Part shown: positions 9,407-20,460 of the stretch, piece by piece
How the letters are laid out: every line of letters begins with the position of its first letter
How positions within the stretch are numbered: the stretch's first letter is position 1
NCBI RefSeq assembly: GCF_037094685.1
Contig: NZ_CP146614.1
Location: forward strand, 6,076,001 to 6,140,000
Length of the DNA: 64,000 nucleotides
Reading direction: 5' to 3'
Source: Massilia sp. METH4
GTDB lineage: Bacteria > Pseudomonadota > Gammaproteobacteria > Burkholderiales > Burkholderiaceae_D
Translations under genes and position numbers: made by a program
Notes under the pieces: generated by a model
Databases searched by the model: none
What the model was told of the DNA's origin: nothing
What the model saw: the letters and a program-made list of their open reading frames with translations, nothing else

Positions 9407-10638
9407 AAGCCCTGCTCGCCTGCCTGTCCTTGAGCATGGCATGCCTGGGCGCGCGCGCCACCGAGCCCGACGCAACCGCGGCCCCAACGCCCGCCCCGGC
9501 CGCGCGCCTGCTGCTGATGCTGCGCATGGCTCCCCCGCATTTCCGGCCCGACGTCACGTACGCCGGCCGCTACGATGCCGACGCCGGCAGCGCCGCCCGC
9601 CGCCGGATCGCCGCCGCCCTGGCGCAGCGCCACGGCCTGGTGCTGAAGGATGGCTGGGCGATGCCGGCCATCGGCATCGATTGCTATGTGCTCGAAGTGC
9701 CGCCCAGCGCCTCGCCGGAAGCCGCGGCGGCGCAGCTGGAGCAGGACCCGCGCGTGGCATGGGTGCAGCGCGTGCAGCAGTTCTCCGGCATGGCGGTGGG
9801 CACCGCCGACACGCTGTATCCGGCCCAGCCGGGCGGCCGCTACTGGCACGTGGCCGAACTGCACCGCAGCGCCACCGGCCGCGGCGTGACCGTGGCGGTG
9901 ATCGACAGCGGCGTCGACCCGGCACATCCCGATCTCGCCGGCCAGGTCGCCGAGACGCGCAATTTCGCCGCCACGCCATACCGGCCCGAATCGCACGGCA
10001 CGGCGGTGGCGGGCATCATCGCGGCGCGCGGCGGCAACGGCGCCGGTATTCTCGGCGTGGCGCCCGGCGCGCGGGTGATGGCGCTGCGCGCCTGCTGGCA
10101 GGAGGCGGCGGACACCCGCTGCGACACTTTTACGCTTGGCAAGGCACTCAATTACGCGCTGCTGCACGAGCCGCGCGTGATCAACCTGTCCGTCGGCGGC
10201 CCGCCGGACCGCCTGCTGGCCACGCTGCTCGATGCCGCGCTGGCAAAGAATATTGCGATCGTGGGTGCGGCCGATCCGCGCGGCCCCGCCTTCCCCGCCG
10301 ACCACCCCGGCGTGCTCGCCGTGGCCAGCCTCGAGGACCCGCAACGCGCGTCCGCCGGTGCGGCCATCCTGCGCGCGCCGGGCCGCGACGTTCCCGCCAC
10401 CGTTCCCGGCGCCCGCTGGACCTTCGTTTCGGGCAGCTCGTTCGCCGCCGCCCACGTGGCCGGCCTGGCCGCCCTGCTTGCGGAACTGAAGCCGGGCGAG
10501 CGGCCCGCCGGCCTGCGCCGCGCGCTGGCGCCCACCGCCGCGCCGAACACTGCTACCATCGATGCATGTGCCACCATCGCCCGCGTCACGGGCGCCTGTG
10601 CCTGCTCATGCATGCCTGCGACCGCTGCCCGCCCCTAG
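9403..10638 (+). CDS. S8 family serine peptidase (subtilase), exported
   Basis: A 411-residue secreted subtilisin-like protease. The GTG start at 9403 overlaps the anti-sigma stop. A signal peptide covers about residues 1-19; a propeptide-like region follows (35-126, ending CYVLEVPPSASPEAAAAQLE and VAWVQRV). The catalytic triad is visible: Asp168 in VAVIDSGVDP, His198 in ESHGTAVAGIIA, and Ser346 in SGSSFAAAHVAG. The tail has several Cys. The 3' end overlaps the next gene by 31 bp. Possible roles are processing of the anti-sigma factor or of envelope proteins. Confidence 0.92.
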   Translation: MKALLACLSLSMACLGARATEPDATAAPTPAPAARLLLMLRMAPPHFRPDVTYAGRYDADAGSAARRRIAAALAQRHGLVLKDGWAMPAIGIDCYVLEVPPSASPEAAAAQLEQDPRVAWVQRVQQFSGMAVGTADTLYPAQPGGRYWHVAELHRSATGRGVTVAVIDSGVDPAHPDLAGQVAETRNFAATPYRPESHGTAVAGIIAARGGNGAGILGVAPGARVMALRACWQEAADTRCDTFTLGKALNYALLHEPRVINLSVGGPPDRLLATLLDAALAKNIAIVGAADPRGPAFPADHPGVLAVASLEDPQRASAGAAILRAPGRDVPATVPGARWTFVSGSSFAAAHVAGLAALLAELKPGERPAGLRRALAPTAAPNTATIDACATIARVTGACACSCMPATAARP

Positions 10639-11390
10639 TTTTTCCACCCTCAGGCTTCCCGGCCGCCGGGGCGCCATTCGCGGCCGCAAGGGCGCTTTTT
10701 GCGGTCCTGCTCTGCTTCGTGGTCCTGCACCCCGCCACGGCGTACGCCCAATGGTCCGGCAGCGTTGCCGCCCTGTCCGAATACCGCTATCGGGGCAATG
10801 CGCTCAGCGAAGGCAAGCCGTCGGTACAGGCGGGCGTGGCCTACGACGCCGGCGGCTGGTATGCGGGCGGGTTCGCGGCGGGCACGCGCTGGTATGGGCG
10901 CCGCGGCGCGCAATGGCTGCTGTACGCGGGCCGTGCGGGCCGCCTCGCGAATGGCATGTCGTGGGATGCCGGCATCAGCACCGTGCGCACCACGAACGGC
11001 GCCTATGGCGGCTACAACGAGGTGTACACGGGACTGTGGCGCGGCGGGGCCGCCGGCAGCATGTCGGCGCGCCTGTCATGGTCGCCCCGTTATGCCGGCG
11101 GCGATGCGCGCACCCTGTATGCGGAGCTCGATGCCGGCACCGCCGTGAGCGACAGGATCGATGCGTTCTTCCACGCCGGCTTGCTGCATGCCTTGTCCGG
11201 CCCCCGCGTGCCGCAGCGGGCGGACGTGCGGGTGGGATTGTCGGCACGGGTCGGCGAATTCGGTGTGCAGGTGGCGTATGACCGGAACAATCATCGCGGG
11301 GGTTATGCGGTGTCGTATCCGGGTTATTACGGTTACACGGCGCCGCCGTCGCGGGATGCGGTGATCGTCTCCGTCAGCCGGGGGTTTTGA
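10608..11390 (+). CDS. TorF-family putative porin / Gcw_chp outer-membrane protein
   Basis: A 260-residue protein with a long N-terminal leader and hydrophobic signal segment (ALFAVLLCFVVLHPATAYA), then a beta-barrel-like body that begins WSGSVAALSEYRYRGNALSE, typical of the proteobacterial TorF/Gcw_chp family (TIGR02001-like). The body alternates aromatic and polar residues and ends in phenylalanine (SRGF), as outer-membrane barrels do. The start overlaps the subtilase by 31 bp, making it the fourth gene of the sigma operon. The function is unproven; an envelope pore or a sensor partner of the protease is possible. Confidence 0.75.
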   Translation: MHACDRCPPLVFPPSGFPAAGAPFAAARALFAVLLCFVVLHPATAYAQWSGSVAALSEYRYRGNALSEGKPSVQAGVAYDAGGWYAGGFAAGTRWYGRRGAQWLLYAGRAGRLANGMSWDAGISTVRTTNGAYGGYNEVYTGLWRGGAAGSMSARLSWSPRYAGGDARTLYAELDAGTAVSDRIDAFFHAGLLHALSGPRVPQRADVRVGLSARVGEFGVQVAYDRNNHRGGYAVSYPGYYGYTAPPSRDAVIVSVSRGF

Positions 11391-11453
11391 TAGCAGGGAG
11401 CATCCAGCGCGCGAGCCGCTCGCCGACAGCGGCGATGGCAGAGGGCTGCCGCC

Positions 11454-12590
11454 TCAACGCCCCCGGAACCGCAGCGTGTTGATCAACGTATTGGTCGTAT
11501 CGATATCCGCCAGCGCCTCGCCGGAAACGCGCAGCAGGCTGCGTTCGCGCACGCGCAGCAGCTCCTCGATCAGCGCGTTCGCCGGCATGGCGGAGAGGGC
11601 CAGCTCGGTCGGCTGGATGCCTTCATAGCTGCCGTACGTCGCGTGCAGCACCGCCAGCACCTGCCGCGTGGCCGCCTCGTCGAGCCGCCGCGGGGCCGGC
11701 GCCTTTTCGGATGGCGGAGAGTCCGACAATTGCTGGGCCAGCGCATTGAAATTCATCGCCGTCAGTTGCGGCCGCGTTTGCAGATAAAAATCGCGCGCCT
11801 TGCCTTCCAGGCCGCGCGGGTCGAAGGCCAGCAGCGCATCCCTGCCCTGCGGGCCGCCGGCGCGCAGCATGAATGTGACGGCGCGCGCGAACGTGTCGGC
11901 CTCCTTCGTGGCCAGCACCGCCGACACGGCCGGCACGCTTTCCGGCGAGCCGACCCACATCAGCACTTCCAGCACGCGGTTGACGACGGATGCGTCCCCC
12001 AGCAGTCCGCGCAGGTGCCGCTCGGCCAATGCGCCGTACTGCCCATACAGGTAGATGCAGACGGAGGTGGCGTCGACCGTGTAGCCATGCTGGGGTACCA
12101 GCACGGTGACGTCGCCGCGCAGGAACACCTTGTCGATCAGGGGGAACAGGCGGGGATCGCGGTCCGCCGCGCTGGCGTGCACGAAGCGGAACAGTTGCTG
12201 GTTCTGGGTTTGTACGGCGGCACCCGCCGGATCGATCGCCAGCAGCGCCTGCATCGACAATGCCCGGTCGGCGGGCTCGCCCAGCGCACGCAAGAAGTAA
12301 CCGACATCGAGCAGCACGAGCTGGTTCGGCTTCGCCTTCTTGAGCTCCGCGGCCAGTTCGCGCCGCAGTACCGGCAAGGCAACCGACTTGTGATTGCCGA
12401 ACCAGCGCCACGCGGCATCGAGTTCGCGGCGCTGCTGCTGCGCCTCCTGTCCCGCCGACGCCGCCGCCGACGCCGACATCGCGCGCATCTTCGCGATACG
12501 ATCGAGCGTTTCCTGTTCCGGCGTGGCCGCCGCCGCCACCGATGCCATGGCCAGCAGCGCCGCCGCCACGGCCTTCTTCAATACCGCCAT
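11454..12590 (-). CDS. Exported alpha-helical protein of unknown function
   Basis: A 378-residue protein with signal peptide MAVLKKAVAAALLAMASVAA. The mature part is almost entirely helical, with spaced Leu/Ala patterns suggestive of HEAT-like repeats; no catalytic motif is seen. The ATG at 12590 follows AAGGAAAC and begins the signal peptide, so the longer open frame to 12647 is rejected. It starts 8 bp after the stop of the DUF4259 gene, so it is probably cotranscribed with that gene and with the SPFH/NfeD genes upstream. Confidence 0.75.
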   Translation of the reverse strand: MAVLKKAVAAALLAMASVAAAATPEQETLDRIAKMRAMSASAAASAGQEAQQQRRELDAAWRWFGNHKSVALPVLRRELAAELKKAKPNQLVLLDVGYFLRALGEPADRALSMQALLAIDPAGAAVQTQNQQLFRFVHASAADRDPRLFPLIDKVFLRGDVTVLVPQHGYTVDATSVCIYLYGQYGALAERHLRGLLGDASVVNRVLEVLMWVGSPESVPAVSAVLATKEADTFARAVTFMLRAGGPQGRDALLAFDPRGLEGKARDFYLQTRPQLTAMNFNALAQQLSDSPPSEKAPAPRRLDEAATRQVLAVLHATYGSYEGIQPTELALSAMPANALIEELLRVRERSLLRVSGEALADIDTTNTLINTLRFRGR

Positions 12591-12598
12591 GAGTTTCC

Positions 12599-13021
12599 TT
12601 ATTTGCCCCGCAGGCGCGCCTTCTGGTCTTCCACGGAGGCGCGCCATGCCTCGAAGTGCTCGCTATCCTGCCACAGCTCGAAGAGTTCGGAGCGCGCGGA
12701 AAGAATCAGGTCGAGCGCGCGCCCGGCCTTGTCCAGCAGGTCGGCGCGCGGCTTGTACTTGTCCTTGACGATGTCGACCCATTCGTCGATCGCGGCCGAG
12801 TCATCGTCTTCCACGCCGCCGCGCCCTTCCAGCCGCAGCAGCGTTTCCACGGCCGCCAGCCCCTCCGCGCCGAACGGCGCCTCCAGATAATCGGCGTTGT
12901 CAGGCGACAGCACGTTGTCGAGCGTGTCGCCGATGAAGTACAGGTCGTTCGATTCATGCAGGTCTTCGGCCCAGTCCTGCGCGAAGTCGTTGCCGAACGG
13001 TCCCGTTGCCCACGTCCCCAT
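12599..13021 (-). CDS. DUF4259 domain protein
   Basis: A 140-residue acidic cytosolic protein of the DUF4259 family, recognised by its N-terminus MGTWATGPFGNDFAQDWAED and the helical remainder. The family is found next to diverse genes and its function is not known. It lies between the SPFH protein (14 bp gap) and the exported helical protein (8 bp gap), all on one strand. Confidence 0.85.
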   Translation of the reverse strand: MGTWATGPFGNDFAQDWAEDLHESNDLYFIGDTLDNVLSPDNADYLEAPFGAEGLAAVETLLRLEGRGGVEDDDSAAIDEWVDIVKDKYKPRADLLDKAGRALDLILSARSELFELWQDSEHFEAWRASVEDQKARLRGK

Positions 13022-13035
13022 GCTTCCTCCTTGTG

Positions 13036-13983
13036 TTATGACGGGGCGCGCACCACGCGCCCCTTGTCCTGCGTCTTGACGACCTGCATCGCGGTTGCGA
13101 TCAGGCTGCTCATATCGCCCAGGTTGGCCGGCACGATGAGCGTGTTGTTGGTCTTGGCCAGTTCGCGGAACGCGTCCACGTATTGCTCGGCCACCTTCAG
13201 GTTCATCGCCTCTTCGCCACCCGGTTGCTCGATCGCGGAGCCCACCTGGCGCAGCGCCTCGGCGGTGGCTTCGGCGATCGCCACGATGGCGTTAGCCTCG
13301 CCCTGCGCGCGGTTGATGGCGGCTTGCCGCTCGCCCTCGGAACGGGCAATGGCCGCCTCGCGCTCGCCCGTGGCGATATTGATCTGTTCCTGCTTGCGCC
13401 CTTCCGAAGCGGCGATCAGCGCGCGCTTGTTGCGCTCGGCCGTGATCTGCGCCTGCATGGCGTGCAGGATGTCGGCCGGCGGCGTCAGGTCCTTGATCTC
13501 GTAGCGCAGCACCTTCACGCCCCAGTTGGCGGCCGATTCGTCGATCGCGTTCACCACGGTGGTGTTGATGTGGTCGCGCTCCTCGAACGTTTTATCGAGT
13601 TCCATGCGGCCGATGACGGAACGCAGCGTCGTCTGCGCCAGCTGCGTGATCGCGGCAATGTAGTTCGACGAACCGTACGAGGCGCGCATCGGATCGGTCA
13701 CCTGGAAGTACAGGATGCCGTCCACCTGCAATTGCGTGTTGTCCTTCGTGATGCAGACCTGCGAAGGCACGTCGAGCGGGATCTCCTTCAGGATGTGCTT
13801 GTAGGCCACGCGGTCGACGAACGGCACCACGATATTCAGGCCGGGCGCCAGCGTGGAATGGTACTTGCCGAGCCGCTCGACCACCCAGGCGTGCTGCTGC
13901 GGCACCACGTTGATAGTCTTGAACACGAAGACCAGCGCCACGAACAGGATGACGAGGGCGACGGTGCCGAAGGTGATTTCCAT
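13036..13983 (-). CDS. SPFH/Band 7 membrane protein (QmcA/stomatin-like)
   Basis: A 315-residue membrane scaffold protein. One N-terminal transmembrane helix (FGTVALVILFVALVFVF) is followed by the band 7 domain (INVVPQQHAWVVERLGKYH, VDRVAYKHILKEIPLDVPSQ, KDNTQLQVDGILYFQVTDP) and a long Glu/Ala/Arg coiled coil. Stomatin-like proteins organise membrane microdomains and often pair with NfeD, which is the gene directly upstream here. The start codon ATG follows GGAGA; the longer open frame across nfeD is not used. Confidence 0.93.
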   Translation of the reverse strand: MEITFGTVALVILFVALVFVFKTINVVPQQHAWVVERLGKYHSTLAPGLNIVVPFVDRVAYKHILKEIPLDVPSQVCITKDNTQLQVDGILYFQVTDPMRASYGSSNYIAAITQLAQTTLRSVIGRMELDKTFEERDHINTTVVNAIDESAANWGVKVLRYEIKDLTPPADILHAMQAQITAERNKRALIAASEGRKQEQINIATGEREAAIARSEGERQAAINRAQGEANAIVAIAEATAEALRQVGSAIEQPGGEEAMNLKVAEQYVDAFRELAKTNNTLIVPANLGDMSSLIATAMQVVKTQDKGRVVRAPS

Positions 13984-14000
13984 TGATTCTCCGTTCTTGT

Positions 14001-14417
14001 TCAGCCGACGATCAGCGTACTGCCGCGTACTTCGCGGATCGTGAAAGTGCCCGTGTGCGGCGCGGCTCCCGGCGCCAGCTCGACGTCCCACAGCGCGCCG
14101 CGGTACATCACGCGGGCCGTGTGGCCCTCCCAGTGGGCCACCTGCACCTGCTGGCCGATATCGAGGTTCACGTTCGGATCGCGCGTGGCGGGCACCGTGG
14201 CCGGCTCGTTGCGGCGGCGCCGGCGCAGCAGCACGGTGGCGATGATGGCCACCACGGCCGCCGCCAGCATCTGGCCCGGCAGGTCGACGCGCAACGCCGC
14301 CACCAGCGCCCCGGCCAGCGCGCCGAGCGCCACCATCAGCAAATAAAAGGTGCCGCTGAACAGTTCCAGCGCCACCAGCACGCCGGCGGCGATGAGCCAC
14401 ATGACCCAGTCAGGCAT
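14001..14417 (-). CDS. NfeD-like membrane protein
   Basis: A 138-residue protein of the short NfeD class: two or three transmembrane helices (MWLIAAGVLVALELFSGTF, LLMVALGALAGALVAAL, MLAAAVVAIIATVLL), a basic RRRRR stop-transfer, then a C-terminal OB-fold (NLDIGQQVQVAHWEGHTARV, YRGALWDVEL). It lacks the long ClpP-like protease domain of full-length NfeD. The pairing with the SPFH gene 17 bp downstream is the classic arrangement and implies a complex. Confidence 0.92.
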   Translation of the reverse strand: MPDWVMWLIAAGVLVALELFSGTFYLLMVALGALAGALVAALRVDLPGQMLAAAVVAIIATVLLRRRRRNEPATVPATRDPNVNLDIGQQVQVAHWEGHTARVMYRGALWDVELAPGAAPHTGTFTIREVRGSTLIVG

Positions 14418-14520
14418 CGGAATCGTCTCCTATCGAATGAAAACCCTCGCGGCCCTGGTAAGCGCGGCGAGGGTTGGCGTAACGATAGAGCAATTTGGGG
14501 CTATTGGGTAGAGCGGGCGG

Positions 14521-14607
14521 TGGATGCCGCAAGGAGCGGCTGATCCGCAGGGGGCTATCCCGGCGCGCGGGAGGTGGATGTTGCAAAGAGCGGCTGATCC
14601 GCAGGGG
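14521..14607 (+). repeat. Two-copy direct repeat of 33 bp
   Basis: A 33-base unit beginning TGGATG and ending in the shared core GCGGCTGATCCGCAGGGG occurs at 14521-14553 and again at 14575-14607, identical at 30 of 33 positions, with starts 54 bp apart. The core contains the palindrome GCGGctgatCCGC. It lies in the 449-bp gap between nfeD and ppsA, which holds no gene I can support. Confidence 0.7.
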
Positions 14608-14652
14608 TCTGTTCCCGGTAAGGGTTGGCTTATGCGCTTGCTGCCATCGTGT

Positions 14653-14723
14653 CGAGGGGACTGACCCCAGCCTTCGGCTGGCTCCGCTGGAACGCAGGCC
14701 AAAGGCTGGGGTCAGTCCCCTCG
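14653..14723. repeat. Perfect 22-bp inverted repeat (GGGGACTGACCCCAG type)
   Basis: Arms at 14653-14674 and 14702-14723 are exact reverse complements (core GAGGGGACTGACCCCAGCC) with a 27-base loop. Each arm also contains the small self-complementary GGGG...CCCC. It is a separate sequence family from the GGTGTC palindromes. It is followed at 14731-14760 by another perfect hairpin, CGGCAACAGG/CCTGTTGCCG with a 10-base loop. Confidence 0.85.
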
Positions 14724-14809
14724 GAAACGCCGGCAACAGGGCATGGGCTGCCTGTTGCCGGGGACGGACCCCTATACCTCGGAGGTCGCGGTTACATCCG
14801 CCGACAACC

Positions 14810-14840
14810 GGTGTCGGACACCCGTTGGGTGTCCGACACC
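14810..14840 (-). repeat. GGTGTC palindrome, copy C (downstream of ppsA)
   Basis: Short form: 14-base arms GGTGTCGGACACCC and GGGTGTCCGACACC with a 3-base loop, perfectly paired. It lies 26 bases after the ppsA stop on the minus strand. The CCGGTTG-like tail (reading minus) is on the far side from ppsA, as expected for a terminator. Confidence 0.85.
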
Positions 14841-14866
14841 AGCGCACCGGAAGCCGCGGAGCGGGA

Positions 14867-17317
<2,451 letters not shown>

Positions 17318-17486
17318 GATGACACCTTACTGATGATGGGAATCTGTTGGCCTTCCATGGGTTGCCCCGAGGCTTGCGGACATCTTGGTGTTATTCTTGG
17401 CGTCGCGCAGCGCAATCCGACCGATGCCGGCCATTTTACAGCCTGCGGCGAAAATTGACAGTTCACAATCAAAAGTCCCAACAACA

Positions 17487-18326
17487 ATGACCTCCGAGCA
17501 ACGCCCCACCTCCGCCCGCACCGTGTTCTTCGTTTCCGACGGCACCGGCATCACCGCCGAGACCTTCGGCCACTCCGTGCTCACCCAGTTCGAGATGCGC
17601 TTCCGGCAGATCCGCCTGCCCTTCATCGACACGGTGGACAAGGCGCGCGAGGCGGCGCGCAAGATCAACGAGGCGGCGATTGCGGACGGCCAGCGCCCCA
17701 TCATTTTCAGCACGCTCGTGCAGGCCGAACTGTCGTCCGTGCTGCGCCAGTGCACCGGCCTGCACATGGACCTGTTCCAGAGTTTCGTCGCGCCGCTGGA
17801 GGAAGAACTGGGCGTGAAATCGACGCACACGATCGGCCGCTCGCACAACATCGTCGACAGCGAGGAATACCGCAACCGCATCGAGGCAATCAATTTCAGC
17901 CTGGCCCACGACGACGGCCAGTCGCACAAGAACCTGGCCGAGGCGGACGTGATCCTGGTGGGCGTGTCCCGCTCGGGCAAGACGCCGACTTCGCTCTACC
18001 TCGCCATGCAATACGGGATCAAGGCCGCCAACTACCCGCTGATCCCGGACGACTTCGAGCGCGGCAAGCTGCCCTCGGCGCTGTATGCCTACAAGCCGAA
18101 GATCTTCGGGCTCACGATCACGCCGGAGCGCCTGACGGAGATCCGCAACGAACGGCGCGCCGGCAGCAAGTACGCGTCGATCGAGAACTGCCGCTACGAG
18201 GTCAATGAAGCGGAAAACATGATGAAGCGCGAAGGCATCCGCTGGCTGTCCTCGACCACCAAGTCGATCGAGGAGATCTCCACGACGATCCTCCAGGAGA
18301 TCAAGCCGAACCGGCGCGAGTACTAG
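17487..18326 (+). CDS. ppsR: PpsA regulatory kinase/pyrophosphorylase (DUF299)
   Basis: Controls PpsA by ADP-dependent phosphorylation of its active-site threonine region and Pi-dependent dephosphorylation. The 279 residues match the family: [20 protein letters not shown] at the N-terminus, the P-loop [18 protein letters not shown], and the C-terminal CRYEVNEAE and [15 protein letters not shown]. The ATG at 17487 is chosen because the family N-terminus starts there; the open frame upstream runs into the divergent promoter region. The gene pair with ppsA is conserved in Burkholderiales. Confidence 0.96.
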   Translation: MTSEQRPTSARTVFFVSDGTGITAETFGHSVLTQFEMRFRQIRLPFIDTVDKAREAARKINEAAIADGQRPIIFSTLVQAELSSVLRQCTGLHMDLFQSFVAPLEEELGVKSTHTIGRSHNIVDSEEYRNRIEAINFSLAHDDGQSHKNLAEADVILVGVSRSGKTPTSLYLAMQYGIKAANYPLIPDDFERGKLPSALYAYKPKIFGLTITPERLTEIRNERRAGSKYASIENCRYEVNEAENMMKREGIRWLSSTTKSIEEISTTILQEIKPNRREY

Positions 18327-18372
18327 CAACGTTGAAGGGGAACCGGATCACCGGCAGTGAAGGATCGCCTCT

Positions 18373-18415
18373 GGTGTCGTACACCTTTCTCCGCAGAAGA
18401 AAGGTGTACGACACC
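18373..18415 (+). repeat. GGTGTC palindrome, copy D (downstream of ppsR)
   Basis: 18-base arms GGTGTCGTACACCTTTCT and its exact complement enclose a 7-base loop, 46 bases after the ppsR stop, followed by GGTTTTCTCC. Outside it a second complementary pair, CCTCTGG and CCAGAGG, extends the symmetry. Confidence 0.88.
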
Positions 18416-18519
18416 GGTTTTCTCCAGAGGCATCCCGGTGTTCGTTGAAGCCGTAGTGAGCCGCCGCTCGTCAATATGAAGCGAGTATGATGACCCGCAT
18501 CTCCACCGGAGGTGTCATC

Positions 18520-19161
18520 ATGGTCCAGTCCGCTTATTTACCCGATCAACTAGTACCCGCAGCATTGAAGGAAGCCGGCCTGGAACCGGCGGTGGTCGAC
18601 GACGTCGTCGGCCGCATGGACGAAACGCAGTTCGAGGCTGCCACCAGCCTCCTGCTGACCGTCCTCGACAGTGAGGAAGCCGCTGGCCGCGTGACCGCGG
18701 TCGATCCCGCCACCCGGCAGCCGCGCCCCCTGCACGGCGCGGAAGAAGGCCAGTCCGTGGCCTTCGACGTCACCGGATCGTTCAAGGAAAGCTTCTTCCC
18801 CATCGCCGGCCTGGTGGCCACGTTCATCGCCACCGACCGGCCGAATCCAGCCGACGTACCGCACGCGGCCGACGCGCTGAAGGCGTTCTGGACCAAGCTC
18901 ATCGCGCTGACGCCGCGGCAGGACGACGATGCGCTGGCCGTCGCCCGCGCCGTCGGCACGCTGGCCACTCGCGCCACGCATGCCTACAGCGAACTGGCCC
19001 CCTCTTCCGCCGACATCGCTTCCGAGACCGGCCTTTCCGGCCCGGAACTGGTGGCGGCGCTGAAGCGGCTGTGCGACCTCGGCGTGCTGGCCAATGTGGA
19101 ATGGGGCGGCGAGCCGGGCGACCTCAAGAACCCGGGCAACCGGTGGCGCCTGACGGCCTGA
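18520..19161 (+). CDS. Hypothetical protein with possible C-terminal winged helix
   Basis: I do not recognise this 213-residue soluble protein. The start at 18520 follows a strong GGAGG seven bases upstream. The N-terminal two thirds are helical and rich in Ala, Asp and Glu, with one beta-like segment (GQSVAFDVTGSFKESFFPI). The last 50 residues (SADIASETGLSGPELVAALK, RLCDLGVLANVEWGG, NRWRLTA) have the helix-helix-helix-wing pattern of a winged-helix domain. It stands alone between ppsR and the convergent SDR gene and has no signal peptide. Confidence 0.7.
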   Translation: MVQSAYLPDQLVPAALKEAGLEPAVVDDVVGRMDETQFEAATSLLLTVLDSEEAAGRVTAVDPATRQPRPLHGAEEGQSVAFDVTGSFKESFFPIAGLVATFIATDRPNPADVPHAADALKAFWTKLIALTPRQDDDALAVARAVGTLATRATHAYSELAPSSADIASETGLSGPELVAALKRLCDLGVLANVEWGGEPGDLKNPGNRWRLTA

Positions 19162-19224
19162 GTTCCCGGCACCCCAGCAAAACTTCCTGAAGCGGGGGGG
19201 TGAAGCGGGGCCGCCTGCAAACCG

Positions 19225-19246
19225 GTGCGGGCTGCCATGCCCGCAC
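19225..19246. terminator. Hairpin between convergent genes
   Basis: Perfect 8-base arms GTGCGGGC/GCCCGCAC with a 6-base loop, about 60 bp after the hypothetical gene and about 50 bp beyond the convergent SDR stop. No strong T-run follows, so termination is only plausible. Confidence 0.35.
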
Positions 19247-19298
19247 TCCTTCCAGACCCCGGTTTTAGAAAACTCTGCCGTATTGCGTGAAACCGGAC

Positions 19299-20324
19299 TT
19301 ACGGATTGCCCCGCCCGCCAGCCACGCCATACACCTGGCCGGTGGTGTAGCTCGATTCGTCGGACGCCAGCGTGACGAAGGTGGCGGCCAGCTCGGCGGG
19401 CTGGCCGGGGCGCTTCATCGGCGTATCGCCGCCGAAGTTGACCAGCGCATCGGGCTCCTGGCCGCCGCACACCTGCAGCGGCGTCCAGATCGGGCCCGGC
19501 GCCACCGCGTTCACGCGGATATTCCTGGCGGCCAGCTGCTTGGCCAGCGATTTCGTGAACGCCACCTGGGCTGCCTTCGTCTGCGCGTAGTCGAGCAGGT
19601 TTTCCGACGGGTCATAGGCCTGCACGGAAGCCGTGACGATGATCGCCCCGCCATTGGCCATGTGCGGCACGGCGGCCTTGCAGATCCAGAAATTGGCGTA
19701 GATATTCGTCTTCATCGTCCAGTCGAACTGCTCGGTGGTCAAATCGAGGATCGACTCGACGGATTGCTGCCGCGCCGCGTTGCTGACCACGATATCGAGG
19801 CCGCCCAGCTGGCGTGCAGCGTCGTCGACCAGCTTCTTGCAGAATCCTTCGTCGCGGATATCGCCCGGCAGCAGCACGGCCTTGCGCCCCGCCTTCTCGA
19901 TCAGCGCCTTCACTTCCTGCGCGTCCTGCTCCTCGAACGGCAGGTAATTGATCGCCACGTCGGCACCCTCGCGCGCATAAGCGATGGCGGCCGCGCGGCC
20001 GATGCCGGAGTCGCCGCCTGTGATCAGGGCCTTGCGGTTGGCCAGCCGCCCGCTGCCCTGGTAGGTCAGTTCGCCGTGGTCGGGCCGCGGCGTCATCTTG
20101 GCGGCCAGCGCCGGCCATTCCTGCTGCTGGCGCGGGAACGGGGGCCGCGGGTATTTCGGCGGGCGCCTGGTGGCGGTCCGGGTGGTGCCGGCCGGCTGCT
20201 GGGCCATCACGCTGCCCGCCGCGCCGGCCGCCGCGAGGCCGGTTGCCACGGCGCCGACGAAACGGCGGCGCGATGGTTGCATGTTCTCTTCCTGCTGTGT
20301 CACTTGCTGGTCGTTCGGATCCAT
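19299..20324 (-). CDS. Tat-exported short-chain dehydrogenase/reductase
   Basis: A 341-residue SDR oxidoreductase related to the YghA-type long group. The N-terminus has a twin-arginine signal: [18 protein letters not shown] ending near MAQQPAG. The Rossmann core has the cofactor motif [20 protein letters not shown], the structural NAG-equivalent VSNAARQQ, and the active site Ser (TASVQAY) with Tyr and Lys in YAQTK. The substrate is unknown. A strong AGGAGAG site precedes the ATG. Divergent from the ECF41 sigma gene, and oxidoreductases are the usual partners of ECF41 factors, so it is probably a regulon member. Confidence 0.9.
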   Translation of the reverse strand: MDPNDQQVTQQEENMQPSRRRFVGAVATGLAAAGAAGSVMAQQPAGTTRTATRRPPKYPRPPFPRQQQEWPALAAKMTPRPDHGELTYQGSGRLANRKALITGGDSGIGRAAAIAYAREGADVAINYLPFEEQDAQEVKALIEKAGRKAVLLPGDIRDEGFCKKLVDDAARQLGGLDIVVSNAARQQSVESILDLTTEQFDWTMKTNIYANFWICKAAVPHMANGGAIIVTASVQAYDPSENLLDYAQTKAAQVAFTKSLAKQLAARNIRVNAVAPGPIWTPLQVCGGQEPDALVNFGGDTPMKRPGQPAELAATFVTLASDESSYTTGQVYGVAGGRGNP

Positions 20325-20424
20325 CGAAAGACTCTCCTGGGGTTCGGTAAAAGTTGGGTAAACTGCCGGGGTGACAATCTAGACAAGAAAACGATTGCAT
20401 GCCACACCTTTGCCTCCGGAAAGC

Positions 20425-20451
20425 TGTCACAACCTTGGCGGCTCGCGCGTC
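20425..20451 (+). promoter_or_regulatory. ECF41-type promoter of the sigma gene
   Basis: TGTCACA, a 16-base spacer and CGTC match exactly the consensus I know for ECF41-dependent promoters (TGTCACA-N16-CGTC). The -10 element ends 9 bases before the ATG at 20461, so the transcript would be leaderless or nearly so. On the other strand at 20370-20376 there is a TGTCACC towards the SDR gene, but without a CGTC at the right distance. Confidence 0.75.
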
Positions 20452-20460
20452 TTCAGGGGA

